DNA of 64,000 nucleotides from Clostridiaceae bacterium (GTDB lineage: Bacteria; Bacillota; Clostridia; Oscillospirales; Butyricicoccaceae): positions 1 through 64,000 of the forward strand of contig QXXE01000018.1 in the NCBI GenBank assembly GCA_009911355.1, given 5' to 3'. Under the pieces are notes generated by a model. The model was not told the DNA's origin. It did not search any database and saw only the letters and a program-made list of their open reading frames with translations. Below are positions 34,643-43,011 of this stretch, piece by piece; position 1 is the stretch's first letter; each line of letters starts with the position of its first letter. The position numbers and the translations under genes were made by a program.

Positions 34643-36100
34643 TTACGCCGCCAGCGCCGTCTCCATGTAGGAAACGTCGTATTCCAGGATGAAGTCGATT
34701 TCCTGCGCGGGTACGGGCGGCGCGTTGTAGATGTGCAGCGTGATAATGCCGTCCAGCAGGCTTGTCAGCGGGTTTTCCTCCGCCAGCATTTCCGCCCTCG
34801 CCCCGTAGAGGTAGCCGCCGCCGGTCAGCCCGCCCAGCCAGATATTGCAGGTCTGCAAGATGCTGTCCCGCAGCGCCGGGGTCATAGGCTTGTCCAGCTT
34901 GGACCAGAACGTGCGAATAAGGGTGTTCCCGATGAAGTCAAACATACGGGACACGGGGATGAACTGGTCCTTCACGTCCGTATTGCCCGGATAGCAGGCG
35001 GTGTAGTTGCCCTTGGCGACCCACCCGGAATCCAGGAAGTTGACCGCCGTAACGACGCCCCAGCTCCCCGCGATAAGGTCCACCTGGTTCCACGTCAGGT
35101 TGACCGGCGTACCGTCCGCCAGCACGCAGGCGTCCATTTTCAGGTTTTTGTTGGACGGGGATTCGTAGGGGATTCCCCGGTTTCCGGCGTCCACCGTCGC
35201 CATCAGGCCGCAGAGCTGGGTAGACAGGTGGAAGCGGTAGTCTCCGAGCTGCACCATGGGCCAGCACAAAATCTGGTCCACGTCCACAAAGTTGTTTTTG
35301 TTCTTATAGCCGGAGAGCTGGGAGTATTCGGTCACGCCGTCCGCGCCGCTGTCCGCGTCGATAACGGCCTTGCCCTTGAACAGCCCATTGATAGCCGCCG
35401 CCTTGGTCGCCATCACAGCGGCCACGACGGTATTGTGGGACCAGCCGGGGGCGGCGATAAGGTCCGGCACCAGGCCCACCGCCGTCAGGCAGGCGTCCAC
35501 CTGGGCCACGCCGTCCACCACGTCGGCCACCGTCGCGGTCGTGGGGTTCGCCTCGTTGTAGGCAATGTTCACCGTCTCCGCGTCGTAGGCGCTGCCGTCC
35601 TCCAGCAGCTCCACGATGCACACATAGGTGTCCGTGTCGTCCCGGTCGTAGAGGATGCTGTAGTCCGTGTCCCGCTCCAGCGCCCGCGTTGTAGCCGCCT
35701 CGCCTGCGCCCTCTGCCACGCTGACCTTGATGGTGTCCGCAATCGCGTCCACGGAGACGGCAACCCTGTGGTCGGCCACGGTATAGTCCGCCGCCGCCTC
35801 TTCCCGCTTCATGCTGGCCGGGTCGTTGATGTTGCAGAAAATGACCGGCTGCGCCCCGAAAAGCTGGAGGTGGGAGTACATGAACTCGCACAGCGTATAG
35901 CTCTCCCAGTCATAGGAAAAGCCCAGCTTCTCCACCGCCTCGTCCCAGCTCGTCACCAGCACGGGGACGTTGGACTTGGCGGGCTTCGCCGCAGACTGCA
36001 CCGGCGCGGTCCCCACCACAAAGGGGATGCCCACCGTTGCCACCTTCGGCGTCTGGACGGACGTAGCCTTTTCATAAACGTGTACGCCGAGTTTCGCCAT
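34643..36100 (-). CDS. Contractile tail sheath protein
   Basis: This 485-aa protein has the gpFI/Mu-L family pattern: N-terminal MAKLGVHVYEKATSV, TVGIPFVVGTAP, LVPDLIAAPGWSHN and a C-terminal domain with IGNTLIRTFWSKLDKPM (in part) and FILEYDVSYMET. The presence of a sheath shows a myovirus-type tail. Expressed with the tube gene downstream. Confidence 0.9.
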   Translation of the reverse strand: MAKLGVHVYEKATSVQTPKVATVGIPFVVGTAPVQSAAKPAKSNVPVLVTSWDEAVEKLGFSYDWESYTLCEFMYSHLQLFGAQPVIFCNINDPASMKREEAAADYTVADHRVAVSVDAIADTIKVSVAEGAGEAATTRALERDTDYSILYDRDDTDTYVCIVELLEDGSAYDAETVNIAYNEANPTTATVADVVDGVAQVDACLTAVGLVPDLIAAPGWSHNTVVAAVMATKAAAINGLFKGKAVIDADSGADGVTEYSQLSGYKNKNNFVDVDQILCWPMVQLGDYRFHLSTQLCGLMATVDAGNRGIPYESPSNKNLKMDACVLADGTPVNLTWNQVDLIAGSWGVVTAVNFLDSGWVAKGNYTACYPGNTDVKDQFIPVSRMFDFIGNTLIRTFWSKLDKPMTPALRDSILQTCNIWLGGLTGGGYLYGARAEMLAEENPLTSLLDGIITLHIYNAPPVPAQEIDFILEYDVSYMETALAA

Positions 36101-36102
36101 TA

Positions 36103-36432
36103 TTACTTACCTTCCTTTCCCGCCAGCTTCAGCTTCATGTAGTTGGCGTACAATGCGTTGCCGGGGGCCTTGACCTTCAAGCGGGCCTCCGGCAGCGCGT
36201 CGCCGGAGACGATAAGGGTCTTGACCAGCGGGTACGCCTTGATAGCCTCCGCCGCCTGTTTCAGCGCGTGCGCCCGCGTCCCCCGGTAGATGGTCCCGGT
36301 CTGGATGTGCTTCTTGATGTTGGGGCCGATGTAAATGTAAAAGCCGGAGGGACACGTCCCCGCCCGGCTCTTCTTTTCATTCCCCGTGCTGTCCTGCCCT
36401 GTCATGGGTGCGTTGGTTTCCTTCTTTGCCAT
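36103..36432 (-). CDS. Small phage protein, paralogue of the product at 38196
   Basis: The 109-aa protein has a charged N-terminus followed by YIYIGPNIKKHIQTGTIYRG, LKQAAEAIKAYP and TLIVSGDALPEARLKVKAPG. This pattern (YxGP, T..RG, ALK, P, LIVS, P..R, PG.A.Y) recurs in the gene after the capsid gene. The role is unknown. It lies just before the sheath, 3 bp upstream. Confidence 0.7.
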   Translation of the reverse strand: MAKKETNAPMTGQDSTGNEKKSRAGTCPSGFYIYIGPNIKKHIQTGTIYRGTRAHALKQAAEAIKAYPLVKTLIVSGDALPEARLKVKAPGNALYANYMKLKLAGKEGK

Positions 36433-36453
36433 ATGCTCACAAATCCTTTCGTT

Positions 36454-37086
36454 TCAGATTCTTGGGTCCGTCTTGGGGTAGCTGTCTTGCAGGTGTCTTA
36501 CGGTCTTGTCGTCCGGCATCCAGCCGTGCGCCACCCGTGCCGCGTTGATTCTCGTTACCGGCGGCAGCTTCCAGGCCGTCACCATTTCCCCCAGGTAGAA
36601 CGGCGCGGTGCCCCGCTCTCCTGTCTCCGGGTAGACCATTTGGCTGATACCTTCCTTTAGGTCCAGCTCAAACACCTTGTTCAGCGTCGGGTACATCAGG
36701 AGCGCGATGCGCATTTCCTCCATGATGTTCAGCAGCGCAAGCCCGCCCTCTTCCTCGTCCGGGTGGTAAACGCAGAACACAGACCGGATAACGGCAGTGC
36801 TTTGCAGCTCCAGCCTGGATTCCCGGCCCGACCCTTTGTTGGCGTTCTTTAGTCCGTCCTCTCCCGTCACCGCCTGGTGGAGAATGAAGGGTGCCTTTTT
36901 CTCGAACGATGTCATGTCCGGCAACCGCGCCAGAAACACCGCCGCCGCCCTGCGCTTCGGCTCCCGCTCGTCCTGTTTTTGCCGCTTCACCGGCATAAGC
37001 AGGTCCTTCACCGTCTCCGTGGTAAAGTCTTTCAGCGCGTACAGCAGGCCCACTTTGGTTTCGTTCTCTAAGGTCACTCTCTGCAT
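36454..37086 (-). CDS. Phage head-tail or tail-completion protein (family not identified)
   Basis: The 210-aa protein starts MQRVTLENETKVG. It contains SVFCVYHPDEEEGG and YFLDLK-like FELDLKEGISQMVYPETG, the layout of gp37-like or tail-terminator-associated proteins in this position. I cannot name the family with certainty. Confidence 0.6.
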   Translation of the reverse strand: MQRVTLENETKVGLLYALKDFTTETVKDLLMPVKRQKQDEREPKRRAAAVFLARLPDMTSFEKKAPFILHQAVTGEDGLKNANKGSGRESRLELQSTAVIRSVFCVYHPDEEEGGLALLNIMEEMRIALLMYPTLNKVFELDLKEGISQMVYPETGERGTAPFYLGEMVTAWKLPPVTRINAARVAHGWMPDDKTVRHLQDSYPKTDPRI

Positions 37087-37090
37087 GGCC

Positions 37091-37780
37091 CTACCTCCAG
37101 CCCGTCAGGATTCGGTACACCGCCTTGTCCAGCTCCGTTTCAAACGTCTCATAGGCCCGCTCGGTCAACCCCTGCGCCACTTGCTGGTTTCCCACCATCT
37201 GCGCCACAGAGGACCCCATGATTTCCCGGATAGCGTCGCTGCCCTCGCTGGTGCTTCCGCCGGTCCGCTCAAAGATTCCGATATGCCCGGACTTCATCTG
37301 CGCCACAAAGGCGTCCATGAACTGCGTCGGGCCGGTGTCCTGGAACTGGTGGCCCCGTGCGGCCACTCCCTGGTACTGCATGGTCCACGCGCCCTTTACC
37401 ATGACCGGCTTCTTCCCCGCCGCGATGTCCTGCGTCGGAACTTTGGGGTATGCGCCGCCGAAACGGTACAGCGGTATCTTCCGCCCGGAGAAGGTGACGG
37501 TGGCCTGCACGCCGTTCTGGTAGCTGTATCGGACCCGCACGTTTTTCTCTGCGCGGATTCCCGCGTCCGTGATGTCGTACTTCTCCCGGATGGCCTGGTT
37601 GCTCTCCCGCCGCAGCCTGTCAACGGTCCGGCTCATGGAGGCTTTCATAGCCTTGTCCACGCCGCCCTGGATACCGGCCAGCAGCGCCTTTGCCCGCTCG
37701 ATAGCCGCCTGCCCTGCCGCCTCGTTGACCGTGACGGTGACAGACCCGGTGATTGCGTTGGTCCTTGCTTCCGTGTTCAT
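37091..37780 (-). CDS. Minor tail protein Z-like
   Basis: The 229-aa protein has NQAIREKYDITDAGIRAEKN and TVTFSGRKIPLYRFG, the pattern of the phage minor tail Z (GPZ) family, which acts in tail completion or head-tail joining. GHQFQDTGPTQFMDAFVAQMKSGHIGIFERTG (in parts) fits the same family. Confidence 0.78.
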   Translation of the reverse strand: MNTEARTNAITGSVTVTVNEAAGQAAIERAKALLAGIQGGVDKAMKASMSRTVDRLRRESNQAIREKYDITDAGIRAEKNVRVRYSYQNGVQATVTFSGRKIPLYRFGGAYPKVPTQDIAAGKKPVMVKGAWTMQYQGVAARGHQFQDTGPTQFMDAFVAQMKSGHIGIFERTGGSTSEGSDAIREIMGSSVAQMVGNQQVAQGLTERAYETFETELDKAVYRILTGWR

Positions 37781-38199
37781 TCGTCCACTTCCTCCAGCTT
37801 CAACCGGAACATTCCCATTTCCGTCCCCGATTCCACCACGCGGTATTTGTGGAAGAACGTGCCGCCCTCTTCGTCGTTCATGGACAGCATGGACCCCTGC
37901 TCCGGCTTCACGCCGCTCAGGTCCTTCTCCGCGACGTAAAGGATGATGGTCCGCTTATACAGACCTTGGCCGAAATCGTGCTGCATCTGCACCACGGAGG
38001 ACCGCTTGCCCTCCTTCGGCCCGCTCTCTATCACGGTGATGTCCTCATATTCCACGCCGTCATAGCGGATTGTCCGCACCTCTCCGTGTTCGGTCGGATT
38101 CAGAAATGCGGCGTGAATATCCGCCGCCGCGCATTGCTTGAACGTAGGCGGGGACCCCTCCGGCTCCCCGCCTACTCCATAGTCGAACAGAACTTTCAT
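37777..38199 (-). CDS. Head-tail joining protein (head completion / stopper-like)
   Basis: The 140-aa protein starts MKVLFDYGVGGEPEG and has a beta-rich C-terminus (GTFFHKYRVVESGTEMGMFRL in part). Position between capsid and Z-like genes and size suggest a stopper or neck protein. No family was recognised. Confidence 0.65.
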   Translation of the reverse strand: MKVLFDYGVGGEPEGSPPTFKQCAAADIHAAFLNPTEHGEVRTIRYDGVEYEDITVIESGPKEGKRSSVVQMQHDFGQGLYKRTIILYVAEKDLSGVKPEQGSMLSMNDEEGGTFFHKYRVVESGTEMGMFRLKLEEVDE

Positions 38200-38546
38200 T
38201 TCCCAAGCAGCTCCTTGACCTGCTTGTAGAGCTTCGCCTCCGCCGTCCCCGGCGTGTCAAGCCGACGGCGCATAGCGGGAAACTGTGCCGTGGAGACGAT
38301 AAGCTGCCGCGCCTCCGGGTGTTCCTTGATGAAGTCCCGCAGCGCGTCGGGGATTCCCCCCTGGAAGGTGGTGTACTGCCGCGCCACGCCCCGCATGGTC
38401 GGCCCGCAGTATACACACGGATTCTGGATTCCCGCAAGGATGTCCCGCTCCGGCGTCTCTTTGGCAGGGGCGGTGCCCTCTTCCTGCTCCGCCGTCTCCT
38501 GGGCAGGGGCGGTGTTCTTCTGGTCTGCTTTCTTTCCTCTCGCCAT
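38196..38546 (-). CDS. Small phage protein, paralogue of the product at 36103
   Basis: The start (MARGKKADQK) has GGAGGG before it. The 116-aa protein has a Glu/Ala/Pro-rich N-terminus and then CVYCGPTMRGVARQYTTFQGG, ALRDFIKEHP, QLIVSTAQFPAMRRRL and PGTAEAKLY. The C-terminal 75 residues align by eye with the protein at 36103. It directly follows the major capsid gene, where lambda has gpFI. Confidence 0.7.
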   Translation of the reverse strand: MARGKKADQKNTAPAQETAEQEEGTAPAKETPERDILAGIQNPCVYCGPTMRGVARQYTTFQGGIPDALRDFIKEHPEARQLIVSTAQFPAMRRRLDTPGTAEAKLYKQVKELLGK

Positions 38547-38560
38547 TTCCGTTCCCTCCA

Positions 38561-39613
38561 TCAGCACACGGTAGCCGCCAGCCAGCTATCCACCTTGTCG
38601 GGGATGGGCAGGGGCCGGGCGCACGCCTCCAGCACCTTCCGCTCCGGCTTGTGGCCGATGTAGGCGTGGAGCAGCCGCGCCGTCTCGGCGGTGACAAGCT
38701 GCTTGGATGCCTCGTCGTAGTAGGAGCAGAGGCCATAGGCCCGCATGAAGTCCACGTCCGGGGAAATCATCAGAATCATGTTGTCGGGAATCAGCCTGCG
38801 CAGCGTGGGACGCGCCGGGTCCGTGATTCTGTCCATGTAGACCTCCTTGTAGGAGTAGATTTCCAGACCGGAATCCGTCAGATAGCCGTGGTAGCGGACG
38901 CCGTTGGGCAGGTCCCGCGCGTTGAACTCGCCCGCCTGATAGCGCCGGTTGTCCATCTTCTCCAGGATGCCCTTGTCGCTTTTCAGCAGCTTCAACGCGG
39001 TCCGCCCGCAGATGATACGGTCCACATTGGCAAAGCCGTTGGTGTAGACCATATCCACCCAGTCGTCCAGGACGCCGAGGATGTCCGCTCCGCTCTGGCC
39101 CCACTGTTCCGCTCCGGTCAGCACGACCTTGTTGGTGAAGCCAAAGTCGATTTCCTCGTTGACGCCCTTGCCCACGATTTGGATTGCTCCGGTGGTAAGC
39201 GCCTGGGCGCACATCCATTCCTCTCGGCGGCTGATGGAATCGTCAAGCCGCTGGTACTCCCGTACAAGCTGCTCCGCCGCCCGCTGGGCGGGGGTCCGCT
39301 CGCTGTAAATGGTTTCGCCCGGCGCGCGGTGCATATGGCTCTCCGCCGTGGTCACCAGGTCCGGGTTGACCATGGGGGGCTTGTAGCTCTTAGTCTCGTA
39401 GCCCTCTTCCGCCATCGTCTCCGCGCCCAGCTTGGGGTGGACGAACGCCGCCATCTCGCGGTCGCCCTTCACGATGTCGATGTCAACCTCTTCCGTGGTA
39501 AAGGTCTTGACGTTGGTGAAGAACGTATCCCGCAGGAACGTGTGGACCGGGGGCGCGGAACGCACCACTTCGGCAAGGTAGCGGGGCTGGTAAATGTCAA
39601 TCTGGTTAGGCAT
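38561..39613 (-). CDS. Major capsid protein, gpE family
   Basis: This 350-aa protein of the lambda gpE type has IDIYQPRYLAEVVRSAPP at the start, FVHPKLGAETM, YERTPAQRAAEQL-like YSERTPAQRAAEQLV and RILIP-like LRRLIPDNMILMI. Neighbours are a gpD-like decoration protein and a ClpP-like protease, the lambda order. It forms the icosahedral shell. Confidence 0.9.
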   Translation of the reverse strand: MPNQIDIYQPRYLAEVVRSAPPVHTFLRDTFFTNVKTFTTEEVDIDIVKGDREMAAFVHPKLGAETMAEEGYETKSYKPPMVNPDLVTTAESHMHRAPGETIYSERTPAQRAAEQLVREYQRLDDSISRREEWMCAQALTTGAIQIVGKGVNEEIDFGFTNKVVLTGAEQWGQSGADILGVLDDWVDMVYTNGFANVDRIICGRTALKLLKSDKGILEKMDNRRYQAGEFNARDLPNGVRYHGYLTDSGLEIYSYKEVYMDRITDPARPTLRRLIPDNMILMISPDVDFMRAYGLCSYYDEASKQLVTAETARLLHAYIGHKPERKVLEACARPLPIPDKVDSWLAATVC

Positions 39614-39633
39614 ACTCTCGTTTCCTCCTATCG

Positions 39634-39966
39634 TTATTTCAGGAAAATCCCGATGTTGCGCAAGGCAACCTCAATGTCTGCGGCGGTCATGCCCTCCGGC
39701 AGCACCAGGCTGTCCGCAAAATACTCGCCGGTGAGCCACACCGGCCCTTCCTCGTCCGCCCGGATGCTGTCCGGGGTGAGGCCGTACACGCTGGCCTTGT
39801 TGTCCGCCGTCAGCAGCGCCAGCTTTCCGTCGCCGTCCAGCGCCACGGGGGCGTGTGCGGGGATGTCCGCCGCCGCCACCTTCACGGCCTTGTTGACAGG
39901 CCCGACGCCCGCTTCAAAGTGATGCGGGTCGTAGCGGTAGGTCTTAACTGCAAGGTCCATGCTCAT
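39634..39966 (-). CDS. Head decoration protein, gpD family
   Basis: The 110-aa protein ends with EGMTAADIEVALRNIGIFLK and contains VALDGDGKLALLTADNKASVYGL in part, matching gpD-like decoration proteins that stabilise the expanded capsid. It precedes the capsid gene, as in lambda. Confidence 0.88.
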   Translation of the reverse strand: MSMDLAVKTYRYDPHHFEAGVGPVNKAVKVAAADIPAHAPVALDGDGKLALLTADNKASVYGLTPDSIRADEEGPVWLTGEYFADSLVLPEGMTAADIEVALRNIGIFLK

Positions 39967-39981
39967 GTCGTTTCCCTCCCC

Positions 39982-41115
39982 TTAGTTCTTGGGCGCAACG
40001 CCCTTGATTGCCGCGATAAATGCGTCCCCCTCGGTCTTGTCGGCGGGCGGGGTGTTGGTGACGCCGTTCACACCGCTGTCCTGCGCGTCCTTCTGCACCT
40101 GCGCCAGATAGGTTGCGCCCTGGGTCTTGGCGTTCTTGACCATGGCCTCGGCAAATTCCGCCGCACTCATGGTCTTGGTGAATTTGGCTTCCGCCGCCAG
40201 CTTCTCGCTGCCGGGCAGGGCCATATCCTCAATGCTCTGGATGCGCGCCCGCTCGGCATTGGTCGCGGCCTCCGCCGCCGCCGTCGCCGCCGCTTGCTCG
40301 ATTTGGTCAACCAGCGTGGGATAGACTTTCCGCAGGTCGTCCACGGTCTTGATGCTGTCTTTCGGGTCCATGTCCTGTACCTCCTGTTGTTTTCCCGGCT
40401 GTCCCGCCGGTTGATTGTCCTGCGCCTGCGCAGGCGATTTTATATCCGCGACCCGCTTCACGCGGTTTCGCACAAATTCCGGGGCCTTGTCGAACTTGGC
40501 CCCCATGCTGACGCTGTTGACGAAAAGGACGCCGCCCCGATTCTCGTAGGTAGCGCCCGCTTCCTCGTCCGTCAGCTCGTCCGCAAAGCCGTTTTCCTTG
40601 GCCTGCGGCCCGGTCCACCAGCTTTCCGCGTCCATCCAGGCCGTCACTTCATCCTTGGTCCGCCCGGTCTTTTTGGCGTAAAGGCTGATGATGTTTTCCT
40701 TGATGGTCGCCAGCGCCTCCAGGTATTTTTGCAGGTCCGACGCATTTGCGTACCCGCAATACATACTGACCGGATGCACCATGTAGGTACTGTCGTTGGC
40801 GGCAATGACCTTGTTGCAATGGCAGGCAATGATTGTCGCCGCCGACGCACATACGCCGCCGATGCGGGCGGTCACGTTGGCCGGGTTCTGTTCCAGCAGG
40901 TTCCCGATTTCCACCGCCGCAAACACATCCCCGCCGCCGCTGTTGATACGGACCGTGATATTGCTGACTGCCCCCAGCGCTGCCAGGTCCTCGGCAAACT
41001 GCTTTGGCGTCACGTCGTCGCTGTACCAGCTTTTTTCTCCCGCAATATTCCCGTACAGCAGCAGTTCCCCGCTCCCGTCCGCCGCATTGCGGAATTGCCA
41101 GAATTTATTAGGCAC
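39982..41115 (-). CDS. ClpP-like head maturation protease with scaffold tail
   Basis: The 377-aa protein has a ClpP-fold protease in residues 1-185, with Ser91 in GGVCASAATIIACH as likely nucleophile and His in TYMVHPVSM. A proline/glutamine linker (about 230-255) leads to an Ala-rich helical C-terminus that probably acts as scaffold. It should process the prohead. The start overlaps the portal stop. Confidence 0.9.
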   Translation of the reverse strand: MPNKFWQFRNAADGSGELLLYGNIAGEKSWYSDDVTPKQFAEDLAALGAVSNITVRINSGGGDVFAAVEIGNLLEQNPANVTARIGGVCASAATIIACHCNKVIAANDSTYMVHPVSMYCGYANASDLQKYLEALATIKENIISLYAKKTGRTKDEVTAWMDAESWWTGPQAKENGFADELTDEEAGATYENRGGVLFVNSVSMGAKFDKAPEFVRNRVKRVADIKSPAQAQDNQPAGQPGKQQEVQDMDPKDSIKTVDDLRKVYPTLVDQIEQAAATAAAEAATNAERARIQSIEDMALPGSEKLAAEAKFTKTMSAAEFAEAMVKNAKTQGATYLAQVQKDAQDSGVNGVTNTPPADKTEGDAFIAAIKGVAPKN

Positions 41116-42763
41116 TTCCTGTCCCTCCCTCTGTGGTCTTGTCCTCTTCGCCCTTGCCGTCTCCCGTCTGCGGCCCCGGCGTCGGCGTTGGCGGCGGTGT
41201 CGGATTCAGGATTTCCCGGAGCTGCCGCATTTTCTCCGCCTCCATCATCCGCTGCTCCATGTTGCGCATATAGTCCCCGCCGGTCATTTCCGCCGTCTCC
41301 CGCTGTGCCGTGGAGAATCCGGCTTCCACCCGTTTCAGTGCCGCGCTGACTTCTTGTATTGGGTTAAGGCTCGTTCTGGCCGGTCCCGGCCACACACAGG
41401 CGCAGTATGCTTTTCTCCTTACCGGGTCGCTGAAAAAGCCTGGCGCGTTGATGCGGCCCCGCGCCACAGCTTCTGCGAGGACCTGCTCATAAATCGGCTG
41501 ACAAAAGCTGTCCACAAAATCGTCCCGCTTCACGTCGCACACCCGCCAAAACTCGTTGAGTGCGCCCCGTGCCGCGCTGAAATTCTGCGTAAACTGCTTT
41601 TCCATCACCTCCGGCGGTATCTCCATGGCAGCGCCGATTTCTTTAATCATGGCGTCAAAGAACGCATTGTAGGCGGTGTTCGGATGCGTCGGGTCCGCAA
41701 ACGCCACATCATCCCCCGGATTCAGGGAGAGGATGGTCCCCTGTCCCATTTCGATACTGCCGGGGTCCGCGCTGTCCACCTGCGCCTCCTGCGGTACATA
41801 CTGGCCGATTGGCGACCCGTTCTGCACCGACGCCGGTTTGACAAGCACAGTGAAGTACGCGCTGATTACTGCGGCGTCGATTTCCGCCTGGGTATACCGC
41901 CCCAGTTGTTTCAGCGTCTCCAGGACCGGCGCGAGGATAGGGACGCCCCGGAGCTGGCCCGCCCGCTCCCGCGTCATAACGTGGAGGACGTTGTGCCGCC
42001 CGGCGGCTCCATAGGCTTCCACCCGCGTCCAGTCCAGCGTCCCGCTCTGCACGGCAAGGCTGGAGTGGGGATGCCGGTTACATATCCAGTAGGCCACCAC
42101 CATTCCGCCCTCGTCCGTCTCCACGCCCTGGATGATGCTGTGGACGTGGTAGCCTCTTACGTCAGTCGGCACAAGGCGGTCGTAACCGTCAGGGGAACAG
42201 ATGCGGTCCGCCTCGATGATTTGCACCTTTGTTGCGTACTGGCTCCCTGGCCGCTCCTTGAACGGCAGCAGCGCAAAGCTGTCCCCGTTCATCAGGAATC
42301 CCATGTAGGCGAGCTGTTGGAGCTTGTAGAAGTTCCCCAGGCCGTCCGCGTCGCACTCCGTCGTGTCTGCCCATAGCGCAAACTCCCGCATGATTTTCCT
42401 TTGCAGCTCTTCCGCCTGCTCCCGTGTCAGCCCCAAAACCTCCCCGTCGATTTGCGGGGACGGTATCAGCCCTCCCGCCACAACATTTGTGCAGAAGGTT
42501 TTCAATGCGGCGCTGGCCGTCGGGATTCCCATGTAGGCGTCGCGGGACCGCTGGCGGAGCGTGTCGATGTTGTCCTCGATGTCCTCCTTGGCGCTCCCGC
42601 CGCGAAAGAGCCACCCAATCAGGCTTTTCTTTGTCACGTTCGCGCCGTAGTTCCCGTAGCCGCTGTTCGTTACCTCCAGCGCCCGCCTTGCGGCGGCGCG
42701 CTTCAAGCCCCGGACCGGGGAGACGGCGGCAACGGCCCGGTCCAGAAAATTCATTTTCGCCAT
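41108..42763 (-). CDS. Portal protein, lambda family
   Basis: This 551-aa gpB-type portal has SRDAYMGIPTASAALKTFCTNVVAGGLIPSP, FALLPFKERPGSQYATKVQIIEADRI (in parts), HVMTRERAGQLRGVPILAPV and ARGALNEFWRVCDVKRDDF. It forms the dodecameric DNA channel. The C-terminus is a Pro/Thr-rich tail. Confidence 0.9.
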   Translation of the reverse strand: MAKMNFLDRAVAAVSPVRGLKRAAARRALEVTNSGYGNYGANVTKKSLIGWLFRGGSAKEDIEDNIDTLRQRSRDAYMGIPTASAALKTFCTNVVAGGLIPSPQIDGEVLGLTREQAEELQRKIMREFALWADTTECDADGLGNFYKLQQLAYMGFLMNGDSFALLPFKERPGSQYATKVQIIEADRICSPDGYDRLVPTDVRGYHVHSIIQGVETDEGGMVVAYWICNRHPHSSLAVQSGTLDWTRVEAYGAAGRHNVLHVMTRERAGQLRGVPILAPVLETLKQLGRYTQAEIDAAVISAYFTVLVKPASVQNGSPIGQYVPQEAQVDSADPGSIEMGQGTILSLNPGDDVAFADPTHPNTAYNAFFDAMIKEIGAAMEIPPEVMEKQFTQNFSAARGALNEFWRVCDVKRDDFVDSFCQPIYEQVLAEAVARGRINAPGFFSDPVRRKAYCACVWPGPARTSLNPIQEVSAALKRVEAGFSTAQRETAEMTGGDYMRNMEQRMMEAEKMRQLREILNPTPPPTPTPGPQTGDGKGEEDKTTEGGTGSA

Positions 42764-42774
42764 AGCCGCCCTCC

Positions 42775-43011
42775 CTAAACGTCACGGGGAACAAACTGAT
42801 AGGACCTGATATAGCCCCCATTCTGTTCCTCGCTCTCTGCTTCGGCCAGCTTCCCTGCCCAATATTCAAGCTCTTTCCGCACGTCGTACAGGTCCGCCCG
42901 CGTCAGGGACCGTCCTTCGATTTGGTATCGCTGGCCGGTTGCGATTGCTTCCTCCGCCGCAAGCCAGATTTTCAGCCTTTGCCTGCACAGCTCTTTACTG
43001 AATACAGCCAT
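42775..43011 (-). CDS. Small head-tail connector, gpW-like position (DUF6148-type)
   Basis: The 78-aa protein begins MAVFSKELCRQRLKIWLAAEEA and has RSLTRADLYDVRKELEYW. This pattern is shared by small proteins between terminase and portal in many Clostridia phages, where lambda has gpW. A joining role is inferred. Confidence 0.75.
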   Translation of the reverse strand: MAVFSKELCRQRLKIWLAAEEAIATGQRYQIEGRSLTRADLYDVRKELEYWAGKLAEAESEEQNGGYIRSYQFVPRDV

